Assembly: GCF_000003815.2 (NCBI RefSeq)
Contig: NC_049990.1
Span: 18,729,248 to 18,793,247 of the forward strand
Direction of reading: 5' to 3'
DNA length: 64,000 nt
Origin: Branchiostoma floridae
Taxonomy: Eukaryota > Chordata > Leptocardii > Amphioxiformes > Branchiostomatidae
A model generated the notes under the pieces. The model saw only the letters and a list, made by a program, of their open reading frames with translations, was not told the origin of the DNA and ran no database searches. A program made the position numbers and the translations under genes. Below are positions 37,201-44,159 of this stretch, one piece after another (within the stretch, counting starts at the first letter, position 1; each line of letters starts with the position of its first letter).

Positions 37201-39236
37201 TTCCACTCTAACCTGTCCATCGGATAATCACCGAATTGCGATTCTCAGATTGGCTGACAGCTGGTCAGAGGCCACGCCTACAAAAGTGGAAACTTCAACC
37301 TGGTTTAGCAGGGCCTCATTGAAGACATTTTAAAGGCCAAGGCCGAGGTTCTGTAGCCTGAGTGTCATTCGAGTTATTTTTTTGGATCCACAGAAAACTT
37401 ACTAGGATATGGCAAAAAGGCTTAGCTCATTTTAGGAGAATGGACTTTTGAGTGTGGCGTTTGAGTGTTAAAAGAATTAAGCAATGTATCCATAACAACT
37501 ATATTATATATGCAGTTCTTTATGTCCGGTGATACCATGTACATGTACTCACATGAAAGAGAAGATTACTTCCGTCGTGATATCATACCTATCCTGTAGG
37601 TGTGCTGAATAGATAGCTGAAACCGGGACGAATTAGCATAGGATTACAATGGGGTGCTATGAGATTTATAGTCATTTACACGTATCTTGCAGTTCCTGTT
37701 TACGTCGACTTTGAGCCAGAGTGCATCGTGGAACGGTCCAACCAGCTGTTCCACTCCATCATCCGTCTGTACGTCAGGGAAGGGTTCGAGGATGAAGACA
37801 CAAAAGCCGTCTTACAGGAGATGAGGTAGTGTTAGTTCTCTTTAATCCGTGGGGTAACCTATATCCGTTGGTTTTCAAGAACAGTTTATTTGGCGATATC
37901 AAGTCAAGAAAAGTGGTTTCAAACTGCAATATTTTGAAAACAAAACACACAAAGCATAAAAAGATTTTCTAACATGAAATTCGGTGAACGCATTGTGCAA
38001 ACTCTTTAAGTTTGAGACTTAAATGACTGCAAAGCACAAAAAGTGTAAAAGGTTAGTTTTCTTCTATTCATTAATGTAAGATATTAGGTCTCTGTGGTCA
38101 CCGAAAGGTGTCCGCTAGCCTGGTATCCAGACGTATTGTAGCTCCCGAGTTTCTTATGTCCTCTCCGCAAATGCTAGGTATTTGTGGAGTATTTGCGGAG
38201 AGGACAGAAGAGACTCGCGAGCTATAATACGGCTGGACACCAGGCTAGGTTGCCGCCTTAGTGTAATGGGGGTATAACGACATGGTTATTGCCTTCATCA
38301 CTTGTTTATCTTTACAGTGATTCGGGGGTCTCCGTCGAAGACTTGGCTCTATCTGTGATTCGGGAACATCAAAGCCGTGGGGGACCTAGAAAGCTGTGTG
38401 TCTACCGAGAAGACACCGATGTGGAGTGGCGTCCCGAACTCAACTCAGACGGGGAACGTGTCTTCGTTAGCCGACCCTGCAATAACGAATGGACTCTCAA
38501 GGAAACGTTCAGCAACTCAAAGGAGGCAGCCGGCAGATCTGCCAACTTGATGGGTGCCTTCTCTATTGGCAAAGTGGCAAAAAGCGTTACTTTTGATGAC
38601 GTTTTCGAAGACATGGCATCGCCACCTCATCAAGGTGGAGGTCAGAAACCAGCGCTTGGACCGGGACATCGTCAGAAGGGCAGAGACTCATGGTACATTC
38701 CTGGTCCAGGCTCTCCAGATAACGTTGACGTTGTCCATAGCAACAGTTACCAGGCAACGGCGGGTCTGACCGAGTCATCTGTTTCCCGTAGCCGTACATC
38801 TAGAACCGCAGCCATGACTACAGCCTCTACTGCAACCATGACGAAAACCTCTGACAACACTGGATGTCCAGCCGCAGCTGTTTACATTGAACCTGACGAG
38901 AGTGTCCAAGACGAGCAGTTTTTGAGCGGCAATGACCAGGAAGAATTTGGGGGTGGGTTTGACCTTCCGACAGACGAGGCAGACCTCCTCGCCCCGGCTG
39001 TCTATGTAGCGCCCTCTGACGACGATGGATGGAAAGACACGTATGACCAACTCCCCGACGACTGCAGTAAAACGGTTGAGGAACTGGAAATGGCCCCTGC
39101 AAGTGGGATGGGGTATGTGATGGACGACAACGGCGGGGGGACAACACCAGACTTGTGGTACTCTGTCCCCGGGGAAGAGGAGGACCGTCAACCAGCATCT
39201 GACACTTTCGACCTCAACAGCTTGGATGATCTGTGA
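292..39236 (+). CDS. Polycystin-1-like receptor/channel, 5' partial, about 44 exons
   Basis: I joined this gene from exons whose splice sites and phases agree from the left edge to a stop at 39236. The chain gives about 4,830 residues and lacks its true start, which lies left of the window. Domain order is F5/8C end, fucolectin-like, laminin-G-like, F5/8C-like, WSC, 19 PKD-type repeats, REJ, GAIN with GPS, TM1, PLAT, then TM2-TM11 with the polycystin extracellular domain and pore region, and a cytosolic tail. WSC-PKD-REJ-GPS-PLAT-11 TM is the hallmark of the polycystin-1 family, whose members pair with PKD2-type channels and sense ligands or force at cilia and sperm membranes. Human PKD1 has 4,303 residues and leucine-rich repeats at its start; this protein has lectin-like modules instead. 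It could be PKD1, PKD1L or PKDREJ-related; the exact orthology is not decided by what I can see. Exon coordinates are in the sub-entries. Confidence 0.93.
1686..6870 (+). CDS. Polycystin exons: laminin-G/pentraxin-like domain
   Basis: Four exons give one jelly-roll-type domain. Exon 1866-2065 carries GTCLTDPQLCLQGFTLALSF and ILSSGG, exon 5851-5992 carries ISFSWHPSVGLTVQLDG, and exon 6712-6870 carries VFIGRG and MNFFEGLKDLE. These are typical of the LamG/concanavalin-like modules found in several invertebrate polycystins. A proposed first exon at 1686-1790 (contains PDSMGGAMLDRDF) fits by phase, but its acceptor has a weak pyrimidine tract, so it is uncertain. An alternative acceptor at 1879 for the second exon is also possible. 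The last exon seems to end at a GC donor (CTGAAG followed by gcaaga) in phase 1, which matches the next exon. The 3.8-kb intron between 2065 and 5851 is repeat-filled. Confidence 0.65.
3629..3658 (+). repeat. TTTA microsatellite
   Basis: About seven copies of the tetramer ATTT/TTTA followed by AATAAAT, inside an intron. Confidence 0.9.
4050..4660 (+). repeat. Degenerate tandem repeat, about 170-bp unit, 4 copies
   Basis: The phrase GTTCCATGAGTTCCAAGTCG followed by CAAGCCCA recurs with CAAGCCC at about 4111, 4279, 4456 and 4625, so the spacing is 168-177 bp. Copies share GATATGTCGCGAGAACG and AGAGACACGGGGTCATG but differ by many substitutions and small indels, so the array is old. Confidence 0.8.
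6455..6610 (+). repeat. Dispersed repeat with double CACGTG, copy 1
   Basis: AGATCACGTGTTGGTAAAAT followed by CACGTGTCTGTAACT, then CTGAAGTGAATGGTCAT and CTGAAGAAAG. It matches a direct-orientation copy at 33360-33500 in another intron of the same gene. Both carry two E-box palindromes about 15 nt apart. Confidence 0.8.
7115..7148 (+). repeat. CGA trinucleotide microsatellite
   Basis: About nine tandem CGA units in a polycystin intron. The open frame through it reads poly-Arg but has no splice support. Confidence 0.9.
7392..8941 (+). CDS. Polycystin exons: second F5/8C-like (discoidin) domain
   Basis: Three exons, 7392-7537, 8148-8316 and 8861-8941, join in phases 0 and 1. They encode SPDGKGVLMDRNGWTG, then PYIVVDFQ joined to AFYRITKIQIH, and finally RFLKLVFTPINEHSVTVNEI followed by QFFG. 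The alternating VDF..-ITKI and LKLVFTP...VNEI strands match the discoidin/F5/8C core. The domain lies directly before the WSC domain, so this N-terminal region carries three discoidin- or fucolectin-type modules around one LamG-type module. Ligand binding is unknown. Confidence 0.72.
9294..15500 (+). CDS. Polycystin giant exon: WSC domain and 19 PKD repeats
   Basis: A single uninterrupted 6,207-nt exon. The acceptor is tttatttccag and the donor gtaagt; it starts and ends in phase 1. The first 85 or so residues are a WSC domain (GCLQDIEIEDWE, CRKECASHFFTYALLGDNAT, then CLC) of the kind that binds carbohydrate in PKD1. The rest is 19 immunoglobulin-like PKD repeats of about 90-110 residues, counted by their closing N-x-V-S type strand (NNVS, NHVS, NAVS, NLVS and so on). 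Many keep the family's GDG turn, for example FTFGDG, VDFGDG, IDYGDG, WQFGDG and WDFGDG. Human PKD1 likewise packs most of its PKD repeats into its largest exon (15), so the layout is conserved. Some repeats (2, 3, 4, 11, 19) have lost the exact GDG. The frame open before 9294 is intron. Confidence 0.93.
15994..18576 (+). CDS. Polycystin exons: REJ domain
   Basis: Five exons: 15994-16184, 16510-16685, 17059-17228, 17675-17851 and 18281-18576. The junction phases are 0, 2, 1, 1 and 0. The clearest REJ (receptor for egg jelly) features are FSWVC near the start, FRVEMRK, CSYKTNPSARLSLTGRC followed by C and YTWTV, and FHYSVRLTLKQYGYAAGFSE. The REJ module is about 700-1,000 residues in polycystins and precedes the GAIN/GPS region. 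It begins inside the end of the giant exon, where [21 protein letters not shown] and IDC are seen. Intron 17229-17674 holds a SINE fragment. Confidence 0.85.
17324..17520 (-). mobile_element. tRNA-derived SINE fragment
   Basis: On the minus strand it begins with a tRNA-like head (TGGCACAGTGGCAGTG as box A-like, CCTGGGTTCAATG as box B-like). It continues into a conserved-looking body, CCCTTGGGAAAAGCTCTTTA then TTTCCTCACCCC and AGGTGTAAAAATG. That body resembles the central domain shared by many invertebrate SINEs (MetaSINE-like, from memory). It lies in the intron between REJ exons. Confidence 0.65.
18763..18850. mobile_element. Small hairpin MITE
   Basis: GATTCACCTTAATCTACAAG plus CAAACCATACAT is mirrored by ATGTATGGTTTGCTTG and AGATTAAGGAGAATC about 20 nt later, giving arms of about 35 nt. 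It lies in the intron after exon 18281-18576. Confidence 0.75.
19048..24607 (+). CDS. Polycystin exons: REJ-to-GPS region (GAIN-like)
   Basis: Ten exons, all phase-consistent: 19048-19185, 19375-19446, 19841-19972, 20372-20468, 20961-21151, 21614-21856, 22245-22406, 22779-22947, 23910-24110 and 24489-24607. The helical first half includes repeated AVENMAEKL and ELVSSLSNIL type segments. The strand-rich second half includes LGCKFWSEAEQRWAGDGCK just before the GPS, where two cysteines and a tryptophan match the conserved GPS C...W...C pattern. This is the expected position of the GAIN fold that carries autoproteolysis. The exon at 22779 has an acidic, tyrosine-rich segment (SEEENFYYDYEPEID). 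The intron 22948-23909 carries a deleted mariner element. Confidence 0.82.
19595..19790. repeat. Dispersed repeat, copy 1 (ACTCAAGCAACT family), fold-back
   Basis: Contains GATTTTGGAAACGGTCAGAC and GTTTCAGACA, then CGTCAGTGTCACTGATGGAA, then a reversed copy ending AGTTGCTTGAGTAATTGC. Related pieces lie at about 20846-20905, 42270-42305 and 62347-62460. It looks like a non-autonomous element present in introns and intergenic DNA. Confidence 0.7.
23060..23642 (+). mobile_element. Deleted mariner/Tc1-type element
   Basis: Flanked by TA on both sides, with terminal inverted repeats of about 30 bp starting CGAGGGGCGTTCAATAAGT. The interior keeps the N-terminal transposase helix-turn-helix: RAVIRFLYLKGR, DDAPSYDLVKRW and EFKHGRT are visible from about 23252. 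The frame then shifts, because PGRPSS is read in another frame, and most of the catalytic part is deleted, so it cannot move by itself. It lies in the polycystin intron 22948-23909. Confidence 0.9.
23222..23569 (+). pseudogene. Truncated, frameshifted mariner transposase fragment
   Basis: A 115-codon open frame. Only the first 60 or so residues match the mariner/SETMAR-type DNA-binding domain; the rest is out of frame, and the DDE catalytic core is missing. Confidence 0.85.
25148..25372 (+). CDS. Polycystin exon: GPS cleavage site and first membrane segment
   Basis: The exon encodes CECTHLTSFG, the classic GPS motif. Cleavage is expected between Leu (25196-25198) and Thr (25199-25201), splitting the receptor into an extracellular fragment and a membrane fragment that stay bound. 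About 30 residues later comes TM1 (AYVLGTVLAITAVYLVCVYF), followed by positive cytosolic residues (ARKGDNRD). The HLT tripeptide is intact, so this protein is predicted to self-cleave; actual cleavage is inference. Confidence 0.9.
25793..26957 (+). CDS. Polycystin exons: PLAT/LH2 domain
   Basis: Exons 25793-25960, 26353-26513 and 26837-26957 join in phases 0 and 2. They encode FYEITVQTGIGKTSGTKSEV, VFFTLYGENEST, LGALQSLRIWHNNSGKGADA, SWYLDRVQVRDLDTGKMYYF and CDKWLAVNEDD. This is a textbook PLAT domain in the first cytosolic loop between TM1 and TM2. In polycystins it binds phospholipid and proteins and helps control trafficking. Confidence 0.93.
27521..32720 (+). CDS. Polycystin exons: TM2 to TM6
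   Basis: Exons 27521-27657, 28126-28266, 28733-29039, 31630-31774 and 32494-32720 encode membrane segments around VTCCLSLLFCTMVSNAMW, YVSFMSSILIFPVNIGLVTL, MVYVAWIVAFLVTFTSAFF, WLTSMLMSFTMSVFVLDPIK continuing into VILLAALLSLVF, and VRYMLLVLVLMLIAY. FPVN and the W(G)A.KS..WL segment are conserved in polycystin-1 proteins. The loop between TM3 and TM4 has a run of lysines (KKKKKKR at about 28839-28858) after an acidic stretch. The loop between TM5 and TM6 is strongly acidic (SSSEEDDSDDEE). The 2.6-kb intron 29040-31629 holds a SINE, a GC-rich duplicated repeat and a piggyBac-like MITE. Confidence 0.9.
29163..29220 (+). mobile_element. tRNA-derived SINE head
   Basis: TTAGCGTAGTAGTTTAGGTG (box A-like) and ACTGGTTTCGAATCCC (box B-like) are spaced as in a tRNA. 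No complete cloverleaf is seen. Confidence 0.6.
29260..29805 (+). repeat. GC-rich repeat with internal direct duplication
   Basis: Two direct copies of about 160 bp, at 29260-29420 and about 29638-29805, share CGGCTGCCGGG, TCGGGCGGG, CCCCGGTTG and TAAGTCGGAC, with about 80 percent match by eye. GC-rich tracts of similar style occur at 31120-31420 and 57105-57370. Confidence 0.7.
29893..30756. mobile_element. piggyBac-like non-autonomous element (MITE)
   Basis: The left end is CCCTCAAACACCCGAGTGGG followed by GTCCATTTGGACCCC. The right end, reversed, is CCCTCAAGCACCCGACC with GAGTGGGGTTTGGACCCC farther in. TTAA follows the right end (30757-30760), the target of piggyBac elements, whose ends start CCC. 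The left TTAA is diverged. No transposase remains. Confidence 0.7.
31920..32110 (+). repeat. Dispersed repeat, related to 43160-43250
   Basis: Shares GCCTCCACCAGGTCTT, a TTCGGCAAA/TTCAGCAAA segment, AATTGG and AGTCAGYCC with the segment at 43160-43250. It lies in the intron after exon 31630-31774. Confidence 0.5.
33053..34744 (+). CDS. Polycystin exons: extracellular TOP domain and TM7
   Basis: Exons 33053-33230, 33706-33837, 34095-34170 and 34432-34744. They encode DHDFWTWVNNTLIPGLY, YNGKPTTLLEQQFLAD, VGPARMRQLRV, then YSGGGYEADFG, WIDRLTRAIIVEFTAYN and ANVNLFVAARYILEF. The last set is the strongest signature of the PKD channel family (GGGY..D.G, W.DR.TRA...EFT.YN.NVNLF). TM7 is VGPFGILNILIEVVYVLYLC. 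In PKD2-type channels this domain forms the lid that joins subunits; here it would join this subunit to a PKD2-like partner. Confidence 0.94.
33360..33500 (+). repeat. Dispersed repeat with double CACGTG, copy 2
   Basis: AGATCACGTGTTGATAAGAT followed by CACGTGTCTGTAACTC, then CTGAAGTGATTGGTCAT. See the copy at 6455. Confidence 0.8.
35087..36476 (+). CDS. Polycystin exons: channel core, TM8-TM11 and pore region
   Basis: Exons 35087-35249, 35725-35971 and 36293-36476. TM8 is NMLEILIIIGSLVSIGFYAA, TM9 AYSVTLALVVFLSTLKFMKL, TM10 PYGFQFMLVFFAFVHFATVA, then a pore-helix-like FSGSGQTIFGMLLGKFD, and TM11 MFIVFMIVVFLIMMNISFTI. LGK stands where PKD2 has the filter LGD, so the acidic filter residue is replaced by lysine, as often seen when polycystin-1-type subunits lack a standard filter. 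The alignment is by eye. Confidence 0.9.
36975..39236 (+). CDS. Polycystin exons: cytosolic C-terminal tail and stop
   Basis: Exons 36975-37101, 37693-37825 and 38318-39236. The first two are helical (VHKELYNQENDYEIMDFLLD; CIVERSNQLFHSIIRLYV). The last encodes about 305 low-complexity residues, rich in Asp, Glu, Ser, Thr and Pro, with repeats of a V-Y-(I/V)-x-P-(D/S)-(E/D) type (VYIEPDESV at about 38880 and VYVAPSDDD at about 39000). It ends at TGA 39234-39236. I see no strong coiled coil like that of human PKD1. The frame upstream to 38289 is intron; the acceptor is tttacag at 38311-38317. Confidence 0.85.
37172..37320. mobile_element. MITE with about 35-bp inverted ends
   Basis: The left end is GATGACGGTCTCTTAAACC then GAGATGAGGTTTCCAC. 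The right end is GTGGAAACTTCAACCTGG then TTTAGCAGGGCCTCAT. The core TTCTCAGATTGGCTGACAGC recurs at about 42850-42874, so the family has more than one copy here. Confidence 0.75.
38113..38251. mobile_element. Hairpin MITE (TAGCCTGGTATCCAG type)
   Basis: Near-palindrome: AGCCTGGTATCCAGACGTAT and CTCTCCGCAAAT are mirrored by ATTTGCGGAGAGGACAGAAG and CGGCTGGACACCAGGCTAG. It lies in the last polycystin intron, about 70 bp before the final exon. Confidence 0.85.
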
Positions 39237-40699
39237 ACATTTGTTAAGAAAATTTAGCAGGCAAATGGATTTAACAACGTCTTAGATTGTTCATCTTGAT
39301 CCTTACTTTTGTTTCGCAGCCTAGTCCTCTTCATTATTGTTAGGCTATCTTATTAGCTTTCGCCGCCTACCCGGAGCGTACGGGCTACAACAGTGCTACA
39401 GAAACTACAAACGGTTTAAGTAAAATCTATCCCTAGTTCAAGAGCTAGGCTTAAGGAGACTTTGTTAACGTTTCAAGTAACGCACAAAGGCTATTTTGGT
39501 TGATTTGTTTGCGAAATTTGACAATTTGAGTAGTTATTCAGATTTGAGGTTATATACAAAACAAATGTATGTGATTTTGTCTTTATTGTCAGCACGCAAT
39601 GATGTGTCAGTGCACAGAATATTACAATATTTTTAGATTGGAATATTTAAGGACGATGAGACCATGTTAACGTTATGCATGCACATGGCTCTATACGCTT
39701 CAGGGTATTGGTTTTTGCTATGTCCAAACTCTAAAGCAGGCTTTGATAGGATACAGTGTTTCATAGTTCACTGATTGGATGTACATTATTAAGACTGGCA
39801 CTGACTTGTGTATTTTGTCACTGTTAACGTGTTAAGTTTTTCGTGGTTGTAAATTCTAACGAGTTGTGGCGAAGTTGTCGGATTTTTCATATGCTTTTCT
39901 CTCAAAGGCGATAGAATTGAGAAGAATGGTATATATGGCATACATGTATATTCACGAGATTTTCCGTGATGAGGGACATACACAATCTATGATCCTCTAT
40001 AATAGATTTGAGTACTACTTTGTGAAAACAGATTGGAATGAAATACACAAAATGTTGCACAAGCTGTTTTTCCTCGTTTTACTTGTCATTTTTTCTACGT
40101 TACGTTACAAGTTCGTTCTGTTGGAAGAGTTCTGGAAATGTACTTGAATCGTAGGTCGAACACGGGTGAAAATCGGACTCGCCCATCGTTTCGGTCGTTC
40201 ACGCAACAAGCCTTCATCAATGTGGACATCAATTCGCTATTTCCGACAGGTGACGTTACGAACAAACACTAGTATGAGATCGTACTCTTCCTTAGACTGA
40301 AACTTTAGTTAGAGATCAAGCTGAAAGCACATTAAACGTGCGTTTCTCCACATTGTCATTTCACCACAGTACGTTTACCTCTTCACGGTATTTGTGCACG
40401 ACTCATTTCCGTGCTGTTTTACCAGACCGAATGATTCAAGGAGTATTGTGTATTGTATATATTCTACGGGATATCCAAATTTCTATCTGCTATTTTTACC
40501 AATCATTCCACTTGAAACGATTTACTTCAAGGCACAACGGGTAAAAGGTCAATAACCTTGTTTGCGAAGTTATAAGACGTCCGACCCTTGTGTTACTGTA
40601 CTCTTGGACCCTACAACTCGTGATAGGCACGCCCCTTTTCCAAGGTCAGAAGCGAACCAGCCTTTTTTTACAAAACAACAACTGTCCAGTACTGTGAAA
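39237..40699 (+). other. Polycystin 3' UTR and MRH-like gene 1 promoter region
   Basis: No exon-like reading frame is supported here. There is no AATAAA; the only poly(A)-like hexamer I noticed is ATTAAA at 40331-40336. The last 100 bp or so should hold the start of the next gene, but no TATA box is convincing. Confidence 0.4.
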
Positions 40700-42666
40700 A
40701 TGGCTCCTCTAACACGTCTGACAGTACTAGCAGCCCTGCTAGGATGTGCGATGTCTACCATGCCTATTTCTGACATTACCCGCTGCCAGTATACTGGTAT
40801 GGACGGCCACATGTATGACCTGTCCCCGCTAAGGTGCGTGTACGTTCTAAGTTCTTGTGCTTTAGTTATATACTCACAGCTGCAGGTTAGAAAATCAGTG
40901 CTGTCGATCAAACAAAGATTGAGTAAATGTACATGTATGCTAAGTTAAGTTGCAAAAAATATCGGAAAACTGTCGAAGAATGCTAGATTAATTCCAAAGT
41001 CAAAGAACATTTCTCTCCACATATATCGAAAATGTGGACGAACAAAACTACTGTTATGTGTACCATACTCTGTGTATTTAGTCATTCGTTCAACCTTCCT
41101 TAACCCTTTTGGGGCCTACCTTTATCTTACATTCGCACACTTGCATCAATATCTATAGGTTTCCTAGAGGATGCTATCCGTATAATCAAATTAACATTGT
41201 CTAAGGGACTAATATTACGAAGCTTAGATTTGATTCGTTTGTAGCTAATATTCCATTGATGTTCCAAATAGTATACATGGCTTTGTATCTGTCCATTCCA
41301 GAAATGGGAACTACATGTTCTCTGCTGATGCCTACGAGATTGACAGTTACAACATCTACTCTCCCAAGGGAAGTGCAGCCGACCCGCTGACGTATAAGTA
41401 CTACCTGAACGTGTGTGCTAACGTCAGTCACGCCCCCAGCGCCTGCAAAAAAACTGCACCAATACTGAGGGTAAGAGTCCGGTGTCATGTCGAATGTCTG
41501 CCCCTGCCAAATATTTGCTTCAACACTGCTATGGGCTTCCAGTATAGATTAGCACATGGGTTTCAACACCACATAGAGTGTCAAGAAAATTTTGAGCGTT
41601 TGGGGCGGAGGGGTTGCACTAACGTTAACCCTATACCTAAACTGCTAGTCCAAACTTTAGCCCCTGCCTCAACCCTAACCCCACACAAATCTAAGATAGC
41701 AAATTGAGAATATACTTCGGACAGTTCCGACTGTTTCGTACTTAACATTTTTGTGACAAAAACGGTTATCGCAGACCCATGTCTGTGGTCATATTCTCGC
41801 TGAAAATAGCATTACAAAATGCTGTACGATGTTAGAAACATACAAACATTAATGTTTTACAATATTACATACATACATCGATCATTTCATTCTTTTGTGT
41901 GAAGAAAAACAATTACGTATATAAGATATCCCGACTTTTTACCGTGACTAGTCTGACACTATGTGTTTCTATTCCGGTGTGCATTAGGTCAATCCGGATG
42001 GAACCTGCACAGCTTTGGGCAACATCAACGCTGCAATCTTTGATGCAAGCCCTGGTGCTGACGGTGAGTTTTCCATTACTACTAGTATATACCATCACTT
42101 TTAATCATAAACTGTCACTTTTATTCAGTATCGACAGGTGGCACTATTGCCTTAGATACCGTATATCTAAATGTTACTATCACAAGGAGTGGTTCTGATA
42201 AACATAAGTAGGTTTGTCGAATCAAACCTGGTTTGTCTACGAAAGTTAGGCATCTAAGTAAGCAAGATATCACAGTTACTCAAGCAACCGGTCAGATTTT
42301 AATGATACTTTTCATAGATATAGTCCAAACTATAGAGTAATTGTTATCTTGCAAACCCAATTTGTTTGGGGGTCTTTTAAAGTCCATTCCAGTTCCCAAA
42401 ACAACCATGGACTTTGAACTCTGATACAACCACGTGTGCCATATAGATCTGAATGTTTGTTTACCAGTTTATTTGTGTTTACCACAGGTGTGTACCTGTC
42501 CTATTACCATGGCGACCCGTCCGGGGGGTCCCGCGTGTTCCACTACCAGTCCAGTGTGTTCTTCGTGTGTGACAACAGCACAGACATCACAGGCCCGACA
42601 TTCGAACACCAGAGCAGCTGCTATCACAGCCACTTCAGGGTCCTTACCAAACACGCTTGCAAGTGA
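40700..42666 (+). CDS. Secreted MRH-like (mannose-6-phosphate receptor homology) protein 1
   Basis: Four exons: 40700-40833, 41302-41470, 41988-42063 and 42488-42666. The junction phases are 2, 0 and 1, giving 185 residues. The first 20 or so residues are a signal peptide (LTRLTVLAALLGCAMS). The mature part has RCQYTGMDGHMYDLSPLR, then Y-N-I-Y-SP, YKYYLNVC, C.K..P.LRV, ALGNINAAIFD, GVYLSYYHGD, SSVFFVCDNST and FEHQSSCYHSHF, and ends with HAC. The order Y-DLSPL, NVC, LG, Y-GD, F-CD, E...CY..F and AC follows the MRH fold of the mannose-6-phosphate receptors and related lectins. The Glu and Tyr near the end sit where the receptor's sugar-contact E and Y lie. There is no membrane segment, so it is probably secreted or lumenal. 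Sugar binding is untested, and the family call is by pattern. A paralog lies at 54703-56909. Confidence 0.75.
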
Positions 42667-42685
42667 TTAATCTCCAAGCTGATCC

Positions 42686-42990
42686 TTCCTTCTACGCAGG
42701 TACATCCAACTGCGAAACCGCCTGTCTGGATGTACCCTGCTTTCTCAACGGTCACCCTCAGTTCCTGTCCGGCGCCCTATTGATTGAGGTTTAAATGAGA
42801 TTAGTAATACCCTTATATGTGCGAGAACCCCTTTTGAAAACTGAAAGGCCCATTCTCTGATTGGCTGACAGCTGGTTTTTTTTTGGGGGGGGGGGCGTCC
42901 ACAGGATCTAAGAGTGACGGTTGAGAAAGCAGGGTACATCCAGACAGGCGGTTTCGCAGTTGGATGTCCCTAGCTGCGAAGGATGAGCAG
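42686..42990. mobile_element. Long-TIR MITE just after the MRH-like gene 1 stop
   Basis: TACATCCAACTGCGAAACCG continuing CCTGTCTGGATGTACCCTGC and TTTCTCAACGGTCA (42701-42752) is mirrored by TGACGGTTGAGAAAGCAGGG, TACATCCAGACAGGCGG and TTTCGCAGTTGGATG (42915-42966). The arms are nearly perfect over about 50 bp. It starts about 20-35 bp after the stop codon, so it may be part of the 3' UTR. A poly-G run (42883-42896) lies in its core. Confidence 0.85.
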
Positions 42991-43000
42991 ATCCTACGGT

Positions 43001-43124
43001 AGTATAAGATAGTATCAAAAGCTGCCAGAGGAGTGAAGCTGGCCTAGAAGTGTGTTTGGCTACCGGAGGCTGATGACTCCCTTAGACCAGTTGTACTCCT
43101 TAGCCAGCTTTGATACTATCTTAT
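43001..43124. mobile_element. Hairpin repeat next to the MITE
   Basis: AGTATAAGATAGTATCAAAA then GCTG is mirrored by AGCTTTGATACTATCTTAT about 80 nt later. Confidence 0.7.
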
Positions 43125-43384
43125 GCCACTGTTAAATCTGCCAGGAAACTAGCAAGTGATAACAGCCAGCCTCCACCAGGTCTTCCTATGGGAGTACGGG
43201 GATCGTTGAATTCAGCAAAAAATTAGTAAATTGGTCAGGGGAGTCAGTCCACGCTGATATAATGATATCGCACGTCTACATCTGCAAACGTATCACATGG
43301 CTACACCCCCTCTCCAACAGAGATGTCGTCCTAACATTGATAACACAGTATACGTAAGATAAGAACAATAACAGCTCTTAAAAA

Positions 43385-43425
43385 CCCTTGTCCTGCTGAA
43401 AAAATTGCCAGCAGGACAAGCGGTA
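43385..43425. mobile_element. Short fold-back of the CCTTGTCCTGCTGA family
   Basis: ACCCTTGTCCTGCTGA faces CAGCAGGACAAG across a short loop. The ends match those of the MITE at 52127-52352. Confidence 0.65.
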
Positions 43426-44159
43426 TGTACTGGAAACAAATTATGGAACTTTCAAAAATACATACTAGTAGTTGTTTTAGTAACATGCAAAGTAAACGAT
43501 ATCTTCTATTGTATTGGTCTCTCTCTTTTTTTTCAACATTCTGTGATTAAGTCACGTTTAAGGAGCCTATGGATGTAATACATGTACATAATTTACAATG
43601 AATTAGGTATGGAAAAGGTATTTATCGGCTTACAGTCTATGTCATAGCGACATATTCTTCACCGACCCGGCCGCAGTAAAAACAAAATTCGCCTGTACAG
43701 CACTACACGATGCAGCAGGTACAGTATTTTTACTCTCCGGCCGGACACAGCAAAAAAATGACAAAATAGAAAGCCCGATGAAAACGACTAAAAAAACGTT
43801 GAAAAAACAGCCGGAGCCTAACCTCTACTTGGAGAGTACAGTATTTTGTCAATTGCTGTTGGTTACGAAATATGTACGGTTTTATTGAACTGATCACCGC
43901 CTTTGAAGACAGCAATTTGCATATCAATGTGATCCAAGATGGCTGCATTTAAGATTCCCTACCAATCATAACCTCCAATCTTCTGTAAATCGCTCTGAAA
44001 TTTTGTCATCCGCGATCGATTTCTTCGCTGTTGTATCGATAAGTATTTACTCGTGGTCTACGTTAACCTTTTGTCTTGTTTTGGTTAGTTTTCGACAGTT
44101 AGATAAGGGGAAGAAAATATACATCTTGGATTATACATTCGACCACTCGTCTCTATATT

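Noticed and set aside
38775-39198. Minus-strand frames of 123-138 codons opposite the last polycystin exon
   Set aside because: Shadow frames of a GC-rich coding exon.
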